Positions 19,880 to 31,915 of a DNA stretch of 64,000 nt are shown piece by piece (the stretch's first letter is position 1; every line of letters starts with the position of its first letter). The stretch spans positions 1,860,001-1,924,000 of the forward strand of contig NZ_CP141606.1 of the NCBI RefSeq assembly GCF_035593345.1, given 5' to 3'. Source of the stretch: Lelliottia sp. JS-SCA-14 (GTDB lineage Bacteria > Pseudomonadota > Gammaproteobacteria > Enterobacterales > Enterobacteriaceae). The translations under genes and the position numbers were made by a program. The notes under the pieces are model-generated. The model worked only from the letters and a program-made list of their open reading frames with translations. It ran no database searches and had not been told where the DNA came from.

Positions 19880-20689
19880 ATGTTCTTCATCAATGGCCAA
19901 CAGCAGGACTCTCTTCCTGCGAGCGACAGGGCGACCCAGTTTGGCGATGGCTGCTTCACCACGGCACGCATTGCTGAGGGCGAAGTCTGCCTGCTCGACG
20001 CCCATCTTCAGCGTTTACAGCTGGCGTGTGAAAGGTTGCTGATTCCTTTTACACAGTGGGCTGAACTTCAGCGTGAAATGATCGACATGGCGAAGGGCAA
20101 CCCTCGCGGCGTGCTAAAAGCCATTATCAGCCGTGGCGCGGGCGGACGCGGTTACAGCGGTGCCAGTTGCCTGAATCCCACCCGAATTCTCTCTGTTTCT
20201 GCCTATCCCGCACACTACGACCTGTGGCGTCGCGACGGCATCCGCCTGGCGCTCAGCCCGGTTCGTCTGGGGCGCAACCCCATGCTTGCAGGAATAAAAC
20301 ATCTCAACCGACTCGAGCAGGTGCTGATCCGCGCTCATCTTGAACAGTCAGACGCCGAAGAGGCGCTGGTTCTTGACAGCGACGGGCTCATTACGGAATG
20401 CTGTGCGGCCAATTTATTGTGGCGACGGGGCAACGATGTTTTCACGCCGAAGATGGATCAGGCCGGGGTGAATGGCATCATGCGCCAGTTTTGTTTGCAG
20501 AACCTGGCACACTCGGCCTTTCGCGTTGTCGAAGTTCACACAGGCGTTGAGGCGCTGCTGGACGCCGATGAAGTCGTGGTCTGTAATGCCTTAATGCCCG
20601 TCGTGCCGGTTCGAGCTTACGGTGACAAGACCTGGTCATCGCGTGAGTTGTACTCGTTTTTAGCCCCACTGTGTGAGCAAACAAGATAG
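19880..20689 (+). CDS. pabC: PabC, aminodeoxychorismate lyase
   Basis: PLP enzyme that releases pyruvate from 4-amino-4-deoxychorismate to give p-aminobenzoate for folate. It has 269 residues, the E. coli length. The fold-type IV signature includes Lys140 in [12 protein letters not shown] and the [14 protein letters not shown] block. The ATG at 19880 has AAAGGAG seven bases upstream; an in-frame ATG at 19826 lies in the leader. It precedes mltG by two bases. Confidence 0.94.
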   Translation: MFFINGQQQDSLPASDRATQFGDGCFTTARIAEGEVCLLDAHLQRLQLACERLLIPFTQWAELQREMIDMAKGNPRGVLKAIISRGAGGRGYSGASCLNPTRILSVSAYPAHYDLWRRDGIRLALSPVRLGRNPMLAGIKHLNRLEQVLIRAHLEQSDAEEALVLDSDGLITECCAANLLWRRGNDVFTPKMDQAGVNGIMRQFCLQNLAHSAFRVVEVHTGVEALLDADEVVVCNALMPVVPVRAYGDKTWSSRELYSFLAPLCEQTR

Positions 20690-20691
20690 TC

Positions 20692-21714
20692 ATGAAAAAA
20701 ATGTTGCGCTTTGTCCTCCTCCTTCTCGTCGTGATGGCTATCGCGGGCGGCGTGGGAGTCTGGAAGGTTCGTCAGATGGCGAACAGTCACATTCTGATTA
20801 AAGAAGAAACCGTCTTCACGCTGAAAGCCGGCACCGGGCGCTTAGCGCTGGGCGAACAGCTTTACGGCGATAAAATTATTAACCGTCCGCGCGTTTTCCA
20901 GTGGCTGCTGCGCCTTGAGCCTGAGCTGTCGCATTTCAAAGCCGGGACCTACCGCTTTACACCGGGCATGACGGTGCGTGAGATGCTGGCGCTGCTGGAA
21001 AGCGGCAAAGAGGCACAGTTCCCGCTGCGATTCGTCGAAGGCATGCGCCTGAGCGACTACCTGAAACAGCTGCGTGATGCGCCGTACATCAGCCACACTC
21101 TGAAAGATGACAGCTACGCCACCGTCGCTGAGGTTCTTAAGCTGGAGCATCCTGAGTGGGTGGAGGGCTGGTTCTGGCCTGATACCTGGATGTATACCGC
21201 AGGGACCACGGACGTTGCGATTTTGAAGCGTGCGCACAAAAAAATGATGGCCGCCGTCGATAAAGCCTGGGAAGGGCGCGCGGACGGTCTGCCGTACAAA
21301 GACCAAAACCAGTTTGTGACCATGGCCTCGATCGTCGAAAAAGAGACGGCCGTGGCGAGCGAGCGCGATCAGGTGGCATCGGTGTTTATCAACCGTCTGC
21401 GTATCGGCATGCGCCTGCAAACCGACCCGACGGTGATTTACGGCATGGGCGAGAACTATGCCGGGAAGATATCCCGTAAGGACCTCGAGACGCCAACGGC
21501 GTATAATACCTACGTGATTAGCGGTTTGCCGCCAGGGCCCATCGCGACGCCTAGCCAGGCGTCACTGGATGCCGCCGCGCATCCGGCGCACACACCGTAT
21601 CTCTATTTTGTGGCTGACGGAAAAGGGGGGCATACCTTTAACACCAACCTTGCCAGCCATAATCGCTCTGTTCAGGACTATCTGAAGGCACTTAAGGAAA
21701 AAAATGCGCAGTAA
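20692..21714 (+). CDS. mltG: MltG, endolytic murein transglycosylase
   Basis: Inner-membrane lytic transglycosylase thought to set glycan-strand length. It has 340 residues as in E. coli. One N-terminal membrane helix spans about residues 5-25; the YceG-like domain follows, with the catalytic Glu218 in [15 protein letters not shown] and the [22 protein letters not shown] block. It overlaps tmk by 11 bases, so the pabC-mltG-tmk-holB-ycfH genes are likely one operon. Confidence 0.95.
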   Translation: MKKMLRFVLLLLVVMAIAGGVGVWKVRQMANSHILIKEETVFTLKAGTGRLALGEQLYGDKIINRPRVFQWLLRLEPELSHFKAGTYRFTPGMTVREMLALLESGKEAQFPLRFVEGMRLSDYLKQLRDAPYISHTLKDDSYATVAEVLKLEHPEWVEGWFWPDTWMYTAGTTDVAILKRAHKKMMAAVDKAWEGRADGLPYKDQNQFVTMASIVEKETAVASERDQVASVFINRLRIGMRLQTDPTVIYGMGENYAGKISRKDLETPTAYNTYVISGLPPGPIATPSQASLDAAAHPAHTPYLYFVADGKGGHTFNTNLASHNRSVQDYLKALKEKNAQ

Positions 21715-22345
21715 TTACATCGTCATAGAGGGGCTGGAAGGCGCCGGGAAAACCACCGCACGCAACGTGGTGGTCGACACACTGAAAGAGCTGGGCATCG
21801 AAGAGATGGTCTTCACTCGCGAGCCGGGCGGCACAGTGCTGGCTGAAAAGCTCAGAAGCCTGGTGCTGGACATCAAATCCGTCGGCGACGAAGTGATTAG
21901 CGATAAAGCCGAAGTGCTGATGTTTTACGCGGCGCGCGTGCAGCTGGTCGAAACGGTGATCAAACCGGCGCTGGCAGAAGGGCGCTGGGTGATCGGCGAT
22001 CGCCATGATTTATCGACGCAGGCCTACCAGGGCGGCGGACGCGGAATCGATCAGACCATGCTCGCGACGCTGCGCGATGCGGTACTGGGTGATTTCCGCC
22101 CGAACCTGACGCTGTATTTGGATGTCACTCCGGCGGTGGGCCTGAAGCGCGCCCGCGCCCGCGGCGAGCTGGATCGCATCGAACAGGAGTCTCTGGATTT
22201 CTTTAACCGCACCCGCGCGCGCTATCTTGAACTGGCGGCGCAGGACAGCTCGATTCGCACCATCGATGCCACTCAATCCCTGGAAGACGTCACGCGTTCT
22301 ATCCGTGAAACCGTGACCGCATGGGTACAGGAGCAGCAGGCATGA
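21704..22345 (+). CDS. tmk: Thymidylate kinase
   Basis: Converts dTMP to dTDP using ATP. It has 213 residues. The P-loop GLEGAGKTT is near residue 10, the DR(Y/H) substrate motif appears as [17 protein letters not shown], and the LID segment is [11 protein letters not shown]. The start overlaps the end of mltG, and the stop overlaps the holB start in ATGA. Confidence 0.97.
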   Translation: MRSNYIVIEGLEGAGKTTARNVVVDTLKELGIEEMVFTREPGGTVLAEKLRSLVLDIKSVGDEVISDKAEVLMFYAARVQLVETVIKPALAEGRWVIGDRHDLSTQAYQGGGRGIDQTMLATLRDAVLGDFRPNLTLYLDVTPAVGLKRARARGELDRIEQESLDFFNRTRARYLELAAQDSSIRTIDATQSLEDVTRSIRETVTAWVQEQQA

Positions 22346-23346
22346 AATGGTATCCATGGCTGCGTCCGCACTTTGATCAGCTGATTAGCAGCTATCAGGC
22401 CGGTCGGGGGCATCATGCGTTACTGATTCAGGCGCTGCCCGGCATGGGCGACGACGCGCTGATTTATGCCATCACCCGTTTTCTGATGTGTCAGCAGCCC
22501 GAAGGGCATAAAAGCTGCGGCAAATGCCGCGGCTGCCAGCTGATGCAGGCGGGAACCCATCCGGATTACTACACGCTGGAGCCTGAGAAGGGCAAAAGCT
22601 CGCTCGGTATCGACGCGGTGCGTGAAGTCAGCGAAAAGCTGTATGAACACGCGCGCCTCGGCGGGGCGAAAGTCGTCTGGTTAAAAGACGCGGCGCTGCT
22701 GACGGAAGCGGCGGCGAATGCGCTGCTCAAAACTCTGGAAGAGCCGCCGGTCAATACCTGGTTCTTTATGTCCTGTCGCGAGCCGGGTCGATTACTGGCG
22801 ACATTGCGCAGCCGTTGCCGACTTCATCACCTCGCTGCACCGCAGGAATCCTGGGCTTTAACCTGGCTTGAACGCGAAGTGACGGTGTCACAGGACGCGG
22901 CGCTGACGGCGCTGCGCTTAAGTAGCGGAGCACCCGCTGCAGCGCTGGAACTGCTGCAAAAAGAGACCTGGGCGCAACGCACACAGCTTTGCGATGCCCT
23001 GAGCAGCACGCTGGAAAGCCGCGACTGGCCTGGATTGCTGCCCGCATTAAACCACGAACAGGCACCTGCGCGTCTGCACTGGCTGGCGTCACTGGTTCTG
23101 GATGCGATCAAACTGCAGCAAAGCGCGCAGCAGCTCAGCAACGCCGACGTCTGGCCGCTGGTCAACACCCTGGCAAACCAGCTTTCCGGGGCTATACTGC
23201 GCGCGATTTTCCATGATGTCAGCGTATGCCGCGAACAACTCTTAAGCGTAACCGGCGTGAATCGTGAGCTGTTACTCACGGACCTGTTACTGCGTATCGA
23301 ACATTACCTGCAACCAGGCACGCTGCTGCCTGCTTCCCATCTCTGA
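22342..23346 (+). CDS. holB: DNA polymerase III subunit delta'
   Basis: Clamp-loader subunit of the replicative polymerase. It has 334 residues, the E. coli length. The AAA+-like fold lacks a working P-loop, as usual for delta'. A zinc-binding set of cysteines is seen at 50, 59, 62 and 65 (CGKCRGC), and the SRC motif occurs in [10 protein letters not shown]. The ATG at 22342 gives [15 protein letters not shown] and overlaps the tmk stop. Confidence 0.95.
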   Translation: MKWYPWLRPHFDQLISSYQAGRGHHALLIQALPGMGDDALIYAITRFLMCQQPEGHKSCGKCRGCQLMQAGTHPDYYTLEPEKGKSSLGIDAVREVSEKLYEHARLGGAKVVWLKDAALLTEAAANALLKTLEEPPVNTWFFMSCREPGRLLATLRSRCRLHHLAAPQESWALTWLEREVTVSQDAALTALRLSSGAPAAALELLQKETWAQRTQLCDALSSTLESRDWPGLLPALNHEQAPARLHWLASLVLDAIKLQQSAQQLSNADVWPLVNTLANQLSGAILRAIFHDVSVCREQLLSVTGVNRELLLTDLLLRIEHYLQPGTLLPASHL

Positions 23347-23356
23347 GAGAGACATT

Positions 23357-24151
23357 ATGTTTTTAGTCGACTCACACTGCCATCTCGATGGCCTGGATTA
23401 TCAATCACTGCATAAAGACGTGGACGATGTGCTGGCAAAAGCCGCCGCCCGCGATGTGAAATTCTGTCTGGCTGTCGCCACGACGCTGCCCGGATATCGC
23501 TCGATGCGCGATCTGGTGGGTGAGCGCGACAACGTCGTCTTCTCCTGCGGCGTGCATCCGCTCAATCAGGATGAAGAGTACGACGTCGAGGATCTGCGCC
23601 GGATGGCGGCGGAAGCGGGCGTAGTGGCCATGGGTGAAACCGGGCTGGACTATTTTTACACGCCGGAAACAAAACCCCGCCAGCAGGAGTCTTTCCGCAA
23701 CCACATCCGTATCGGACGCGAGCTGAACAAACCGGTCATCGTCCATACCCGCGATGCGCGCGCAGATACCCTCGCCATCCTGCAGGAAGAAAAAGTGACG
23801 GATTGCGGTGGCGTACTACACTGTTTCACAGAAGACAGAGAAACGGCGGGTAAGCTGCTTGATTTGGGGTTTTATATCTCGTTTTCCGGGATCGTGACGT
23901 TCCGTAATGCTGAGCAGCTGCGTGATGCTGCGCGTTATGTGCCTCTCGACCGGATCCTGGTGGAAACAGACTCGCCTTATCTGGCACCGGTGCCGCACCG
24001 CGGTAAAGAGAACCAGCCAGCCATGACGAGAGATGTGGCTGAGTATATGGCCGTCCTGAAAGGTGTCAGCCTCGAAGAGCTGGCGCGCACCACGACGGAA
24101 AACTTCGCTAATCTGTTCCACATCGCCCCCTCCCGCCTGCAATCTGTTTGA
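23357..24151 (+). CDS. ycfH: YcfH, TatD-family metal-dependent hydrolase
   Basis: Putative metal-dependent deoxyribonuclease of the TatD family. It has 264 residues. The metal motif HCH appears in VDSHCHLD at the start; GETGLDYFYT, KPVIVHTRDA, VLHCFTEDRE and ETDSPYLAPVPHRGKEN are the family blocks. The ATG at 23357 follows GAGAGACATT. In E. coli it lies at the same place, between holB and ptsG; the natural substrate is not established. Confidence 0.93.
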   Translation: MFLVDSHCHLDGLDYQSLHKDVDDVLAKAAARDVKFCLAVATTLPGYRSMRDLVGERDNVVFSCGVHPLNQDEEYDVEDLRRMAAEAGVVAMGETGLDYFYTPETKPRQQESFRNHIRIGRELNKPVIVHTRDARADTLAILQEEKVTDCGGVLHCFTEDRETAGKLLDLGFYISFSGIVTFRNAEQLRDAARYVPLDRILVETDSPYLAPVPHRGKENQPAMTRDVAEYMAVLKGVSLEELARTTTENFANLFHIAPSRLQSV

Positions 24152-24294
24152 TACACCTGTTTTTTTTGGGCTCGTAATTAATAAACAAAGCGAGTAAAGT
24201 TCACCGCCTTATTTAGGGCGGTGACGGTGTATTTAGACATATCTGGACATGCTTTTTGTAAATTACTGAAAGTTTTTCGATCGTCTGAAGCTGA

Positions 24295-24314
24295 AACGTG
24301 ATAGCCGTCAAACA
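24295..24314 (+). promoter_or_regulatory. CRP site upstream of ptsG
   Basis: CGTGA-TAGCCG-TCAAA resembles the CRP consensus TGTGA-N6-TCACA and sits about 135 bases before ptsG, as in E. coli where cAMP-CRP activates the gene. Assigned by pattern and conserved position. Confidence 0.6.
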
Positions 24315-24328
24315 AAGTCACAGGGATT

Positions 24329-24351
24329 TATTTTACTCTGTGTAATAAATA
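24329..24351 (+). promoter_or_regulatory. Mlc operator upstream of ptsG
   Basis: A 23-base AT-rich imperfect palindrome around TTTTACTCTGTGTAATAAAT matches the Mlc operator of E. coli ptsG almost base for base. Mlc represses ptsG without glucose. It overlaps the expected core promoter. Confidence 0.7.
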
Positions 24352-24425
24352 AAGGGCGCTTAGATGTCCTGTCCACGGCGCGGTTCTCCCCCCGTGCCCA
24401 TGCGTGAAAGCGTAAAAAAAGCACA

Positions 24426-24448
24426 AATACTCAGGAGCACTCTCAATT
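24426..24448 (+). promoter_or_regulatory. SgrS pairing region in the ptsG leader
   Basis: The bases just before the ptsG start, ACTCAGGAGCACTCTCAATT, are those to which the E. coli sRNA SgrS pairs to block translation during glucose-phosphate stress. The stretch covers the ribosome-binding site AGGAG. sgrS itself is not in the window. Confidence 0.7.
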
Positions 24449-25882
24449 ATGTTTAAGAATGCATTTGCTAACCTGCAAAAGGTCGGTAAATCGCTGATGC
24501 TGCCAGTATCCGTACTGCCTATCGCAGGTATCCTGCTGGGCGTCGGTTCTGCAAACTTCAGCTGGCTGCCAGCCGTAGTTTCACACGTGATGGCCGAAGC
24601 AGGCGGTTCTGTTTTTGCTAACATGCCGCTGATCTTCGCTATCGGTGTTGCACTGGGCTTCACCAATAACGACGGTGTATCTGCTCTGGCCGCGGTTGTT
24701 GCTTACGGCATCATGGTGAAAACCATGGCTGTGGTTGCGCCACTGGTACTGCATTTACCTGCTGAAGAGATCGCAGCGAAACACCTGGCCGATACCGGTG
24801 TTCTCGGCGGTATCATCTCTGGTGCCATTGCAGCCTACATGTTTAACCGCTTCTATCGCATCAAGCTGCCTGAGTATCTGGGCTTCTTCGCGGGCAAGCG
24901 CTTCGTACCGATCATCTCTGGTCTGGCTGCGATCTTCATGGGCGTTGTGCTGTCCTTCATCTGGCCTCCAATTGGTACGGCTATCCAGACCTTCTCTCAG
25001 TGGGCTGCATACCAGAACCCGGTTGTGGCGTTTGGTATCTACGGCTTCGTAGAGCGCTGCCTGGTGCCATTTGGTCTGCACCACATCTGGAACGTTCCAT
25101 TCCAGATGCAGATTGGTGAATACACCAACGCCGCAGGTCAGGTATTCCACGGTGACATCCCACGTTACATGGCAGGTGACCCAACTGCAGGCAAACTGTC
25201 TGGCGGCTTCCTGTTCAAAATGTACGGTCTGCCGGCTGCAGCGATTGCTATCTGGCACTCTGCTAAACCAGAGAACCGTGCAAAAGTGGGCGGTATCATG
25301 ATCTCCGCAGCGTTGACCTCGTTCCTGACCGGTATCACCGAGCCGATCGAGTTCTCCTTCATGTTCGTTGCGCCGATCCTGTACGTTATCCACGCGATTC
25401 TGGCAGGCCTGGCATTCCCAATCTGTATTCTGCTGGGTATGCGTGACGGTACGTCCTTCTCGCACGGTCTGATCGACTTCATCGTTCTGTCCGGTAACAG
25501 CAGCAAACTGTGGCTGTTCCCAATCGTTGGTGCGTGCTACGCAGTGGTGTACTACACCGTCTTCCGCGTGCTGATCAAAGCACTGGACCTGAAAACTCCG
25601 GGTCGTGAAGATTCTACTGACGATGCGAAAGCAACCTCTACCAGCGAAATGGCTCCTGCTCTGATTGCAGCATTCGGCGGTAAAGAAAACATCACTAACC
25701 TGGACGCGTGTATCACTCGTCTGCGTGTGAGCGTTGCTGACGTCGCGAAAGTTGACCAGCAGGGCCTGAAAAAACTGGGCGCAGCGGGTGTTGTTGTTGC
25801 AGGTTCGGGCGTTCAGGCAATCTTCGGTACTAAATCCGATAACCTGAAAACCGAAATGGATGAGTACATCCGCAGCAACTAA
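24449..25882 (+). CDS. ptsG: Glucose-specific PTS enzyme IIBC
   Basis: Main glucose transporter: EIIC membrane domain (about 1-390) followed by a cytoplasmic EIIB domain. It has 477 residues as in E. coli. The IIC part has some ten hydrophobic segments and the [12 protein letters not shown] motif; the phosphorylated Cys421 sits in [13 protein letters not shown] of the IIB domain. Regulated as above by CRP, Mlc and SgrS sites, and followed by a terminator. Confidence 0.98.
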   Translation: MFKNAFANLQKVGKSLMLPVSVLPIAGILLGVGSANFSWLPAVVSHVMAEAGGSVFANMPLIFAIGVALGFTNNDGVSALAAVVAYGIMVKTMAVVAPLVLHLPAEEIAAKHLADTGVLGGIISGAIAAYMFNRFYRIKLPEYLGFFAGKRFVPIISGLAAIFMGVVLSFIWPPIGTAIQTFSQWAAYQNPVVAFGIYGFVERCLVPFGLHHIWNVPFQMQIGEYTNAAGQVFHGDIPRYMAGDPTAGKLSGGFLFKMYGLPAAAIAIWHSAKPENRAKVGGIMISAALTSFLTGITEPIEFSFMFVAPILYVIHAILAGLAFPICILLGMRDGTSFSHGLIDFIVLSGNSSKLWLFPIVGACYAVVYYTVFRVLIKALDLKTPGREDSTDDAKATSTSEMAPALIAAFGGKENITNLDACITRLRVSVADVAKVDQQGLKKLGAAGVVVAGSGVQAIFGTKSDNLKTEMDEYIRSN

Positions 25883-25901
25883 GTTGTGACCTGGGGAGAC
25901 T

Positions 25902-25928
25902 AAGGCAGCCGAATGGCTGCCTTTTTTA
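25902..25928 (+). terminator. Intrinsic terminator after ptsG
   Basis: AAGGCAGCC-GAAT-GGCTGCCTT followed by TTTT. A perfect nine-pair stem 19 bases after the ptsG stop. Confidence 0.9.
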
Positions 25929-25943
25929 TTGTGCCAACATTTA

Positions 25944-26012
25944 AGCCCGGTGGCGCTGCGCTTACCGGGCCTACGGGTTTTGTAGGTCGGGTAAGCGCAG
26001 CGCCACCCGACA
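25944..26012. repeat. REP pair (BIME) between ptsG and fhuE
   Basis: Two REP units in opposite orientation, GCCCGGTGGCGCTGCGC... at 25944-25973 and GTAGGTCGGGTAAGCGCAGC... at 25982-26012, between the two convergent terminators. Confidence 0.88.
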
Positions 26013-26031
26013 ATTTCCGCACACCGCCCAC

Positions 26032-26057
26032 AAAAAAGGGAGCCATTCGGCTCCCTT
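26032..26057 (-). terminator. Intrinsic terminator of fhuE
   Basis: On the minus strand AAGGGAGCC-GAAT-GGCTCCCTT is followed by a T-run (plus-strand A-run 26032-26037), just after the fhuE stop. Confidence 0.85.
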
Positions 26058-26073
26058 CGTCATCACTCACGAC

Positions 26074-28287
26074 TTAGAAACGGTATGTACCGCTCACCGA
26101 GAAGTTACGCGGTGCGCCGTAAACGCCGTAGCTGCCCAGGTAATCGTAATACTCCTCATCAAACACGTTGTTCAGGTTGCCCTGAACCGAGAAGTTTTTG
26201 GTGACCTGGTAGCGGGTAAAGAGATCCACCACCGTGTAACCACCCTGAGTGATCTGATTCACGCCGTTCGGGCCGTTATCGAGATCCTGCCAGGTTTTGT
26301 TCTGCCAGCGCGCGCCACCGCCGACGGTCAGCTCAGGCAGCATCGGCAACTGGTAGCGCGTAAACAGCTTCAGAGAGGTACGCGGCTGGCCTGGGTTGAC
26401 GGCAGTGCCGTTCTCATCGTCAGCAATGTAGCGGCTGCCGCCGAAAGTCAGCTGCCAGTTGTCGGTCAACGCGCCGTTCAGCTCGAACTCAATCCCTTTG
26501 CTGACGGTCCCATCCACAGATTTATACGCCGACTGACCGCCGGAGCCTGGAATGGTTGTCCCGGTGTTCACGGCGACGTTGTCCTGCTCAATACGGAAGA
26601 CGGCGAGCGTCGCGGTCAGGCGGGTGCTGAACCAGTCACCTTTCACACCGGCTTCATAGCTCTTGCCGGTGGTCGGGTCGATGAAGTTGCTGTTGACATC
26701 TCGCTGGCCAGACGGCTGGAAGATCGAAGTGTAGCTTCCGTAAACCGACCAGGTATCGTCGATGTCATAGATCAGGCCCGCATACGGCGTGACGTCATCG
26801 AATTTGCTGTTGCGGATCTCGTCCGGTTTACGCTCCAGGTTGTATTTGGCGCTCCACTCGGTGTAACGCGCGCCGAGGATCAGATGCAGCGGATCGGCCA
26901 GAGAGATACGGGTCGCGGCATAGACAGATTTCTGGCGGATCACGTCGCGCTGGTACAGTGAGAAGCCGGACCAGGTCGGATCGGCCAGGTTGCCGTTGTA
27001 ATCGTAAATGCTGCCGACATCCATCAGGCCGTAATTGTCGTTAACCGGATAGGAGTTGTCGTAGTTATTGCGCTGGCGGCTGTAGCTCCCGCCGAACATG
27101 ATTTGGTGCTGACGGCCAAGCAGGTCATACCCGCCGCGTACGAACGCATCCACGGAGTCCTGTTTTCGCTCGCCGCGGTTCCAGCCGCCCCAGGCACCGT
27201 ACCATTTGGAGGCATCGTACAGGCCAGTTGCCTTGTCCGGATAACCGTCGATGTACATCAGCTTGCTGTCGAAGTTAGTTTCCGCGTGCATGGCGTTAAC
27301 CTTCGCTTCCCAGCCGTTATCAAAGCGCTGAGTGAGGTTGGCAAACACTTTGGTAGAATCGTTGTTCGAGTAAGTCCAGTCGGCTGCGGTGTTAAAGCCG
27401 CGGCGGAAATCGGTTTTGCTGCCATCGCTGAACATGGAAGGGAAACCGCCCCAGGTTGGGCTGTCCTCTTCGCTTTCCTGGTAGTCATAACCCAGGGAGA
27501 GGGTGGTGGAGTCCGTCACGTCCGCATCGAGAATGCCGGAGACGAACTTCTTGCGATAGTGGTTACGCTCCACCCAGGAGTCGCGGTCTTCGTACCCGGC
27601 GATCACGCGCCCGCGCACGTTGCCGGATTCCGTCAGCGGCGCCTGGAGATCCATCACGTAACGCTGTTTATCCCAGCTGCCATAGGTGGCGGAGACGTTG
27701 CCTTTAAACTCTTTGCTGTCCGCGTGTTTACGCACCATGTTGACGTAAGCGGAAGGGTTGCCCGTGCCGCTCATCAAACCGGCCGCGCCGCGCACCACTT
27801 CGATTTTATCGAAAATAGCGGTATCGCCCGCGGTATCACCAAAGTTCCAGCGGTTGTCGAGGAAGGTCGGCATGTCTTCATAGGCAAAGTTGCTGATGAA
27901 GAACCCGCGGGAGTAGAAGTTGGTACGGCTGGTATCAATGCGGGAAGCGCTGACACCGACGGTGTTATCCAGTACCGAGCCGATGGTGTTCAGCTCCTGG
28001 TCCTGCATACGCTGCTGGCTGATGACGCTGACCGACTGCGGAATATCACGCGAAACCAGTAATAATTTGGTGCCGGTGGTGGTGGTTTTGACGCTGTAAT
28101 CCTGATCCTGCGCGCTATTCTGATCTTGCGCGTTATCAGCCCCGTCAACGATGACGGTATCTTCCGGATTGGATTCTGCGAAACTTGCGGTCGGCATCAA
28201 TGCCATAGCAATACAGGCTGCCAGCAACGAAGGTGTTGCGACAGGCTGACGTTGCCCATCCCTGGTGTGATTAATGAAAGACATCAT
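26074..28287 (-). CDS. fhuE: FhuE-like TonB-dependent ferric siderophore receptor
   Basis: Outer-membrane gated channel for ferric hydroxamate siderophores (coprogen and rhodotorulate in E. coli FhuE). The 737-residue protein has a signal peptide ending in ASFA, a TonB box EDTVIV, a plug domain (DIPQSVSVISQQRM, VVRGAAGLMSGTGNPSA) and a barrel ending in a terminal Phe. Barrel blocks LADPLHLILGARYT, VYGSYTSIFQPSGQRD and VDGTVSKGIEFELNG match E. coli FhuE, but the N-terminal third and several loops differ clearly. The ATG at 28287 follows AGAAAGG; longer in-frame starts upstream lack a signal peptide. Position next to hinT and a Fur-like box fit fhuE. Confidence 0.85.
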   Translation of the reverse strand: MMSFINHTRDGQRQPVATPSLLAACIAMALMPTASFAESNPEDTVIVDGADNAQDQNSAQDQDYSVKTTTTGTKLLLVSRDIPQSVSVISQQRMQDQELNTIGSVLDNTVGVSASRIDTSRTNFYSRGFFISNFAYEDMPTFLDNRWNFGDTAGDTAIFDKIEVVRGAAGLMSGTGNPSAYVNMVRKHADSKEFKGNVSATYGSWDKQRYVMDLQAPLTESGNVRGRVIAGYEDRDSWVERNHYRKKFVSGILDADVTDSTTLSLGYDYQESEEDSPTWGGFPSMFSDGSKTDFRRGFNTAADWTYSNNDSTKVFANLTQRFDNGWEAKVNAMHAETNFDSKLMYIDGYPDKATGLYDASKWYGAWGGWNRGERKQDSVDAFVRGGYDLLGRQHQIMFGGSYSRQRNNYDNSYPVNDNYGLMDVGSIYDYNGNLADPTWSGFSLYQRDVIRQKSVYAATRISLADPLHLILGARYTEWSAKYNLERKPDEIRNSKFDDVTPYAGLIYDIDDTWSVYGSYTSIFQPSGQRDVNSNFIDPTTGKSYEAGVKGDWFSTRLTATLAVFRIEQDNVAVNTGTTIPGSGGQSAYKSVDGTVSKGIEFELNGALTDNWQLTFGGSRYIADDENGTAVNPGQPRTSLKLFTRYQLPMLPELTVGGGARWQNKTWQDLDNGPNGVNQITQGGYTVVDLFTRYQVTKNFSVQGNLNNVFDEEYYDYLGSYGVYGAPRNFSVSGTYRF

Positions 28288-28377
28288 CAAACCCTTTCTG
28301 AGTGAATGGTAAATTGTCTGCCCCAGTCCCGATAACGGTCGGAGGTCATTTCTATGTTGAAAATGCGCATGAAAATG

Positions 28378-28400
28378 CAAATGCGAAATATACGCATTTG
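28378..28400 (-). promoter_or_regulatory. Fur-like inverted repeat upstream of fhuE
   Basis: CAAATGCG-AAATATA-CGCATTTG is a perfect eight-base inverted repeat about 90 bases before the fhuE start and resembles the extended Fur box AAATGAGAAT...ATTCTCATTT. An overlapping AATGCGC half adjoins it at 28361-28367. Iron control of fhuE is known in E. coli; binding here is inferred. The remainder of the 348-base gap up to hinT holds only a hairpin GGATGGTC-AATCAGC-GACCATCC at 28466-28488 and the hinT ribosome-binding site. Confidence 0.6.
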
Positions 28401-28635
28401 AATTAACCATGTAAACAGATGTAACCATTTCACCTGAAATTATGTTTCAGTCATATCTAAGGGCAGGATGGTCAATCAGCGACCATCCATTGTGGGTAAA
28501 GGAAAGAAATCACGGGATAAGGTTGAAAGGACAGGAGAAACTCGCTCATACTCTTGTGTTGTGTCACGGGCAATCGCCGCACCGCCAGCCTTTGCCGGTC
28601 ACGTCACGCCAGATTAAACAAAAAAGGAAAACGTC

Positions 28636-28995
28636 ATGGCTGAAGAAACCATTTTCAGTAAAATTATCCGTCGTGAGATCCCGTCGGATATCGTGTATCA
28701 GGATGAACTGGTCACAGCTTTCCGCGACATTTCACCTCAGGCTCCGACACACATCCTTATTATCCCCAATATTCTGATTCCGACCGTCAATGACGTGAAA
28801 ACTGAGCATGAAGTGGCATTAGGCCGTATGCTGACGGTAGCAGCGAAAATTGCTGAACAGGAAGGGATTGCCGAAGACGGGTACCGTCTGATCATGAACT
28901 GTAATCGTCATGGTGGGCAGGAAGTTTATCATATTCACATGCATCTGCTGGGCGGTCGTCCGCTGGGTCCGATGCTGGCGCATAAAGGTCTTTGA
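28636..28995 (+). CDS. hinT: HinT, purine nucleoside phosphoramidase
   Basis: HIT-superfamily hydrolase of adenosine 5'-phosphoramidates. It has 119 residues as in E. coli. The histidine triad is HIHMH in [16 protein letters not shown] near residue 100, and the N-terminus has [34 protein letters not shown] precedes the ATG. It starts the hinT-ycfL-lpoB-thiK-nagZ-ycfP series of closely spaced genes. Confidence 0.97.
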   Translation: MAEETIFSKIIRREIPSDIVYQDELVTAFRDISPQAPTHILIIPNILIPTVNDVKTEHEVALGRMLTVAAKIAEQEGIAEDGYRLIMNCNRHGGQEVYHIHMHLLGGRPLGPMLAHKGL

Positions 28996-28996
28996 T

Positions 28997-29377
28997 ATGC
29001 AAAGAGGGCGTAAAGCGGTTCTGGCTCTGACACTGGCGATGGTCCTCGCGGGCTGTAGCTCGCGTCCGGCGATCCCGGTCAGCGATGAACAGACGCTGGT
29101 GATGGAGTCGTCGGTTCTGGCTGCGGGCATTACCGCTGAGGCACCGTCGCTCACGGTCAGCGAAATTCAGCCGTCGGCGTCCTCCAGACTTTATAACGAA
29201 AGAAACCAGCCAGTTACCATCCACTATCGGTTTTACTGGTATGACGTAAGAGGCCTCGAGATGCATCCGCTTGAAGCGCCACGCAGTGTCATCATTCCGG
29301 CCAATTCGTCGGTCACACTTTATGGCAGCGCTAATTATCTGGGTGCGCATAAGGTCAGACTTTATCTTTATTTGTAA
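28997..29377 (+). CDS. ycfL: YcfL, putative lipoprotein of unknown function
   Basis: A 126-residue protein with lipobox LAGC near residue 19, so a probable periplasm-facing lipoprotein of the DUF1425 family. The segment YNERNQPVTIHYRFYWYDVRGLEM is the conserved core. It begins one base after the hinT stop and ends ten bases before lpoB. No function is established; location next to lpoB suggests a cell-envelope role, which is inference. Confidence 0.9.
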   Translation: MQRGRKAVLALTLAMVLAGCSSRPAIPVSDEQTLVMESSVLAAGITAEAPSLTVSEIQPSASSRLYNERNQPVTIHYRFYWYDVRGLEMHPLEAPRSVIIPANSSVTLYGSANYLGAHKVRLYLYL

Positions 29378-29387
29378 GGGGTGAACC

Positions 29388-30018
29388 TTGATTAAGAATT
29401 TGGGCCGTTACGCGCTCGTTACCGCTTTCGCGCTGTTCCTGTCGGGGTGTATCAACCGTACGGAACAGCAACCTGCTCCTGTTGATGAGGTGAAGCCTGG
29501 CACTGAACAGCCGGTGACGCCGACCGAGCCAGTGCCAACGGTGCCATCCGTACCGACGATCCCGGAACAGCCGGGCCCGATTGAACATCCCGATCAAACC
29601 TCGCAGCCTGCGCCGCGCGTCCGTCACTATGACTGGAACGGTGCCATGCAGCCGATGGTGGGCAAAATGTTGCAGGCTCAGGGCGTGACCGCTGGCAGCG
29701 TACTGCTGGTGGATAGCGTCAACAACCGCACCAACGGCTCGCTGAATGCGGGTGAAGCCACGGAAACCCTGCGCAATGCGCTGGCGAACAACGGCAAGTT
29801 TACGCTGGTTTCCGTCCAGCAATTGTCCGTGGCGAAACAGCAGTTGGGCCTGTCACCGCAGGACAGCCTGGGCTCGCGCAGCAAAGCCATTGGCATCGCC
29901 CGTAACGTTGGCGCGCAATACGTGCTCTACTCCAACGCGACCGGCAACGTCAACACGCCAACCCTGCAAATGCAGCTGATGCTGGTTCAAACAGGCGAAA
30001 TTATCTGGTCAGGTAAAG

Positions 30019-30038
<20 letters not shown>
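29388..30038 (+). CDS. lpoB: LpoB, outer-membrane activator of PBP1b
   Basis: Lipoprotein that reaches across the periplasm to stimulate the peptidoglycan synthase PBP1b. It has 216 residues and starts at TTG with AAGGGG upstream. The lipobox is LSGC near residue 21, then a disordered proline/glutamate-rich linker of about 45 residues (TPTEPVPTVPSVPTIPEQPG), then the globular domain starting at HYDWNGAMQPMV. It overlaps the thiK start by 20 bases. Confidence 0.94.
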
Positions 30039-31880
<1,842 letters not shown>

Positions 31881-31915
31881 ACCCCTCTCGGAAGGCGTCG
31901 TGTGGTGAGGAAACA

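Noticed and set aside
28442..28777. Plus-strand frame upstream of and overlapping hinT
   Set aside because: It runs out of frame into hinT, which has a clear start and ribosome-binding site; the upstream part has no recognisable features.
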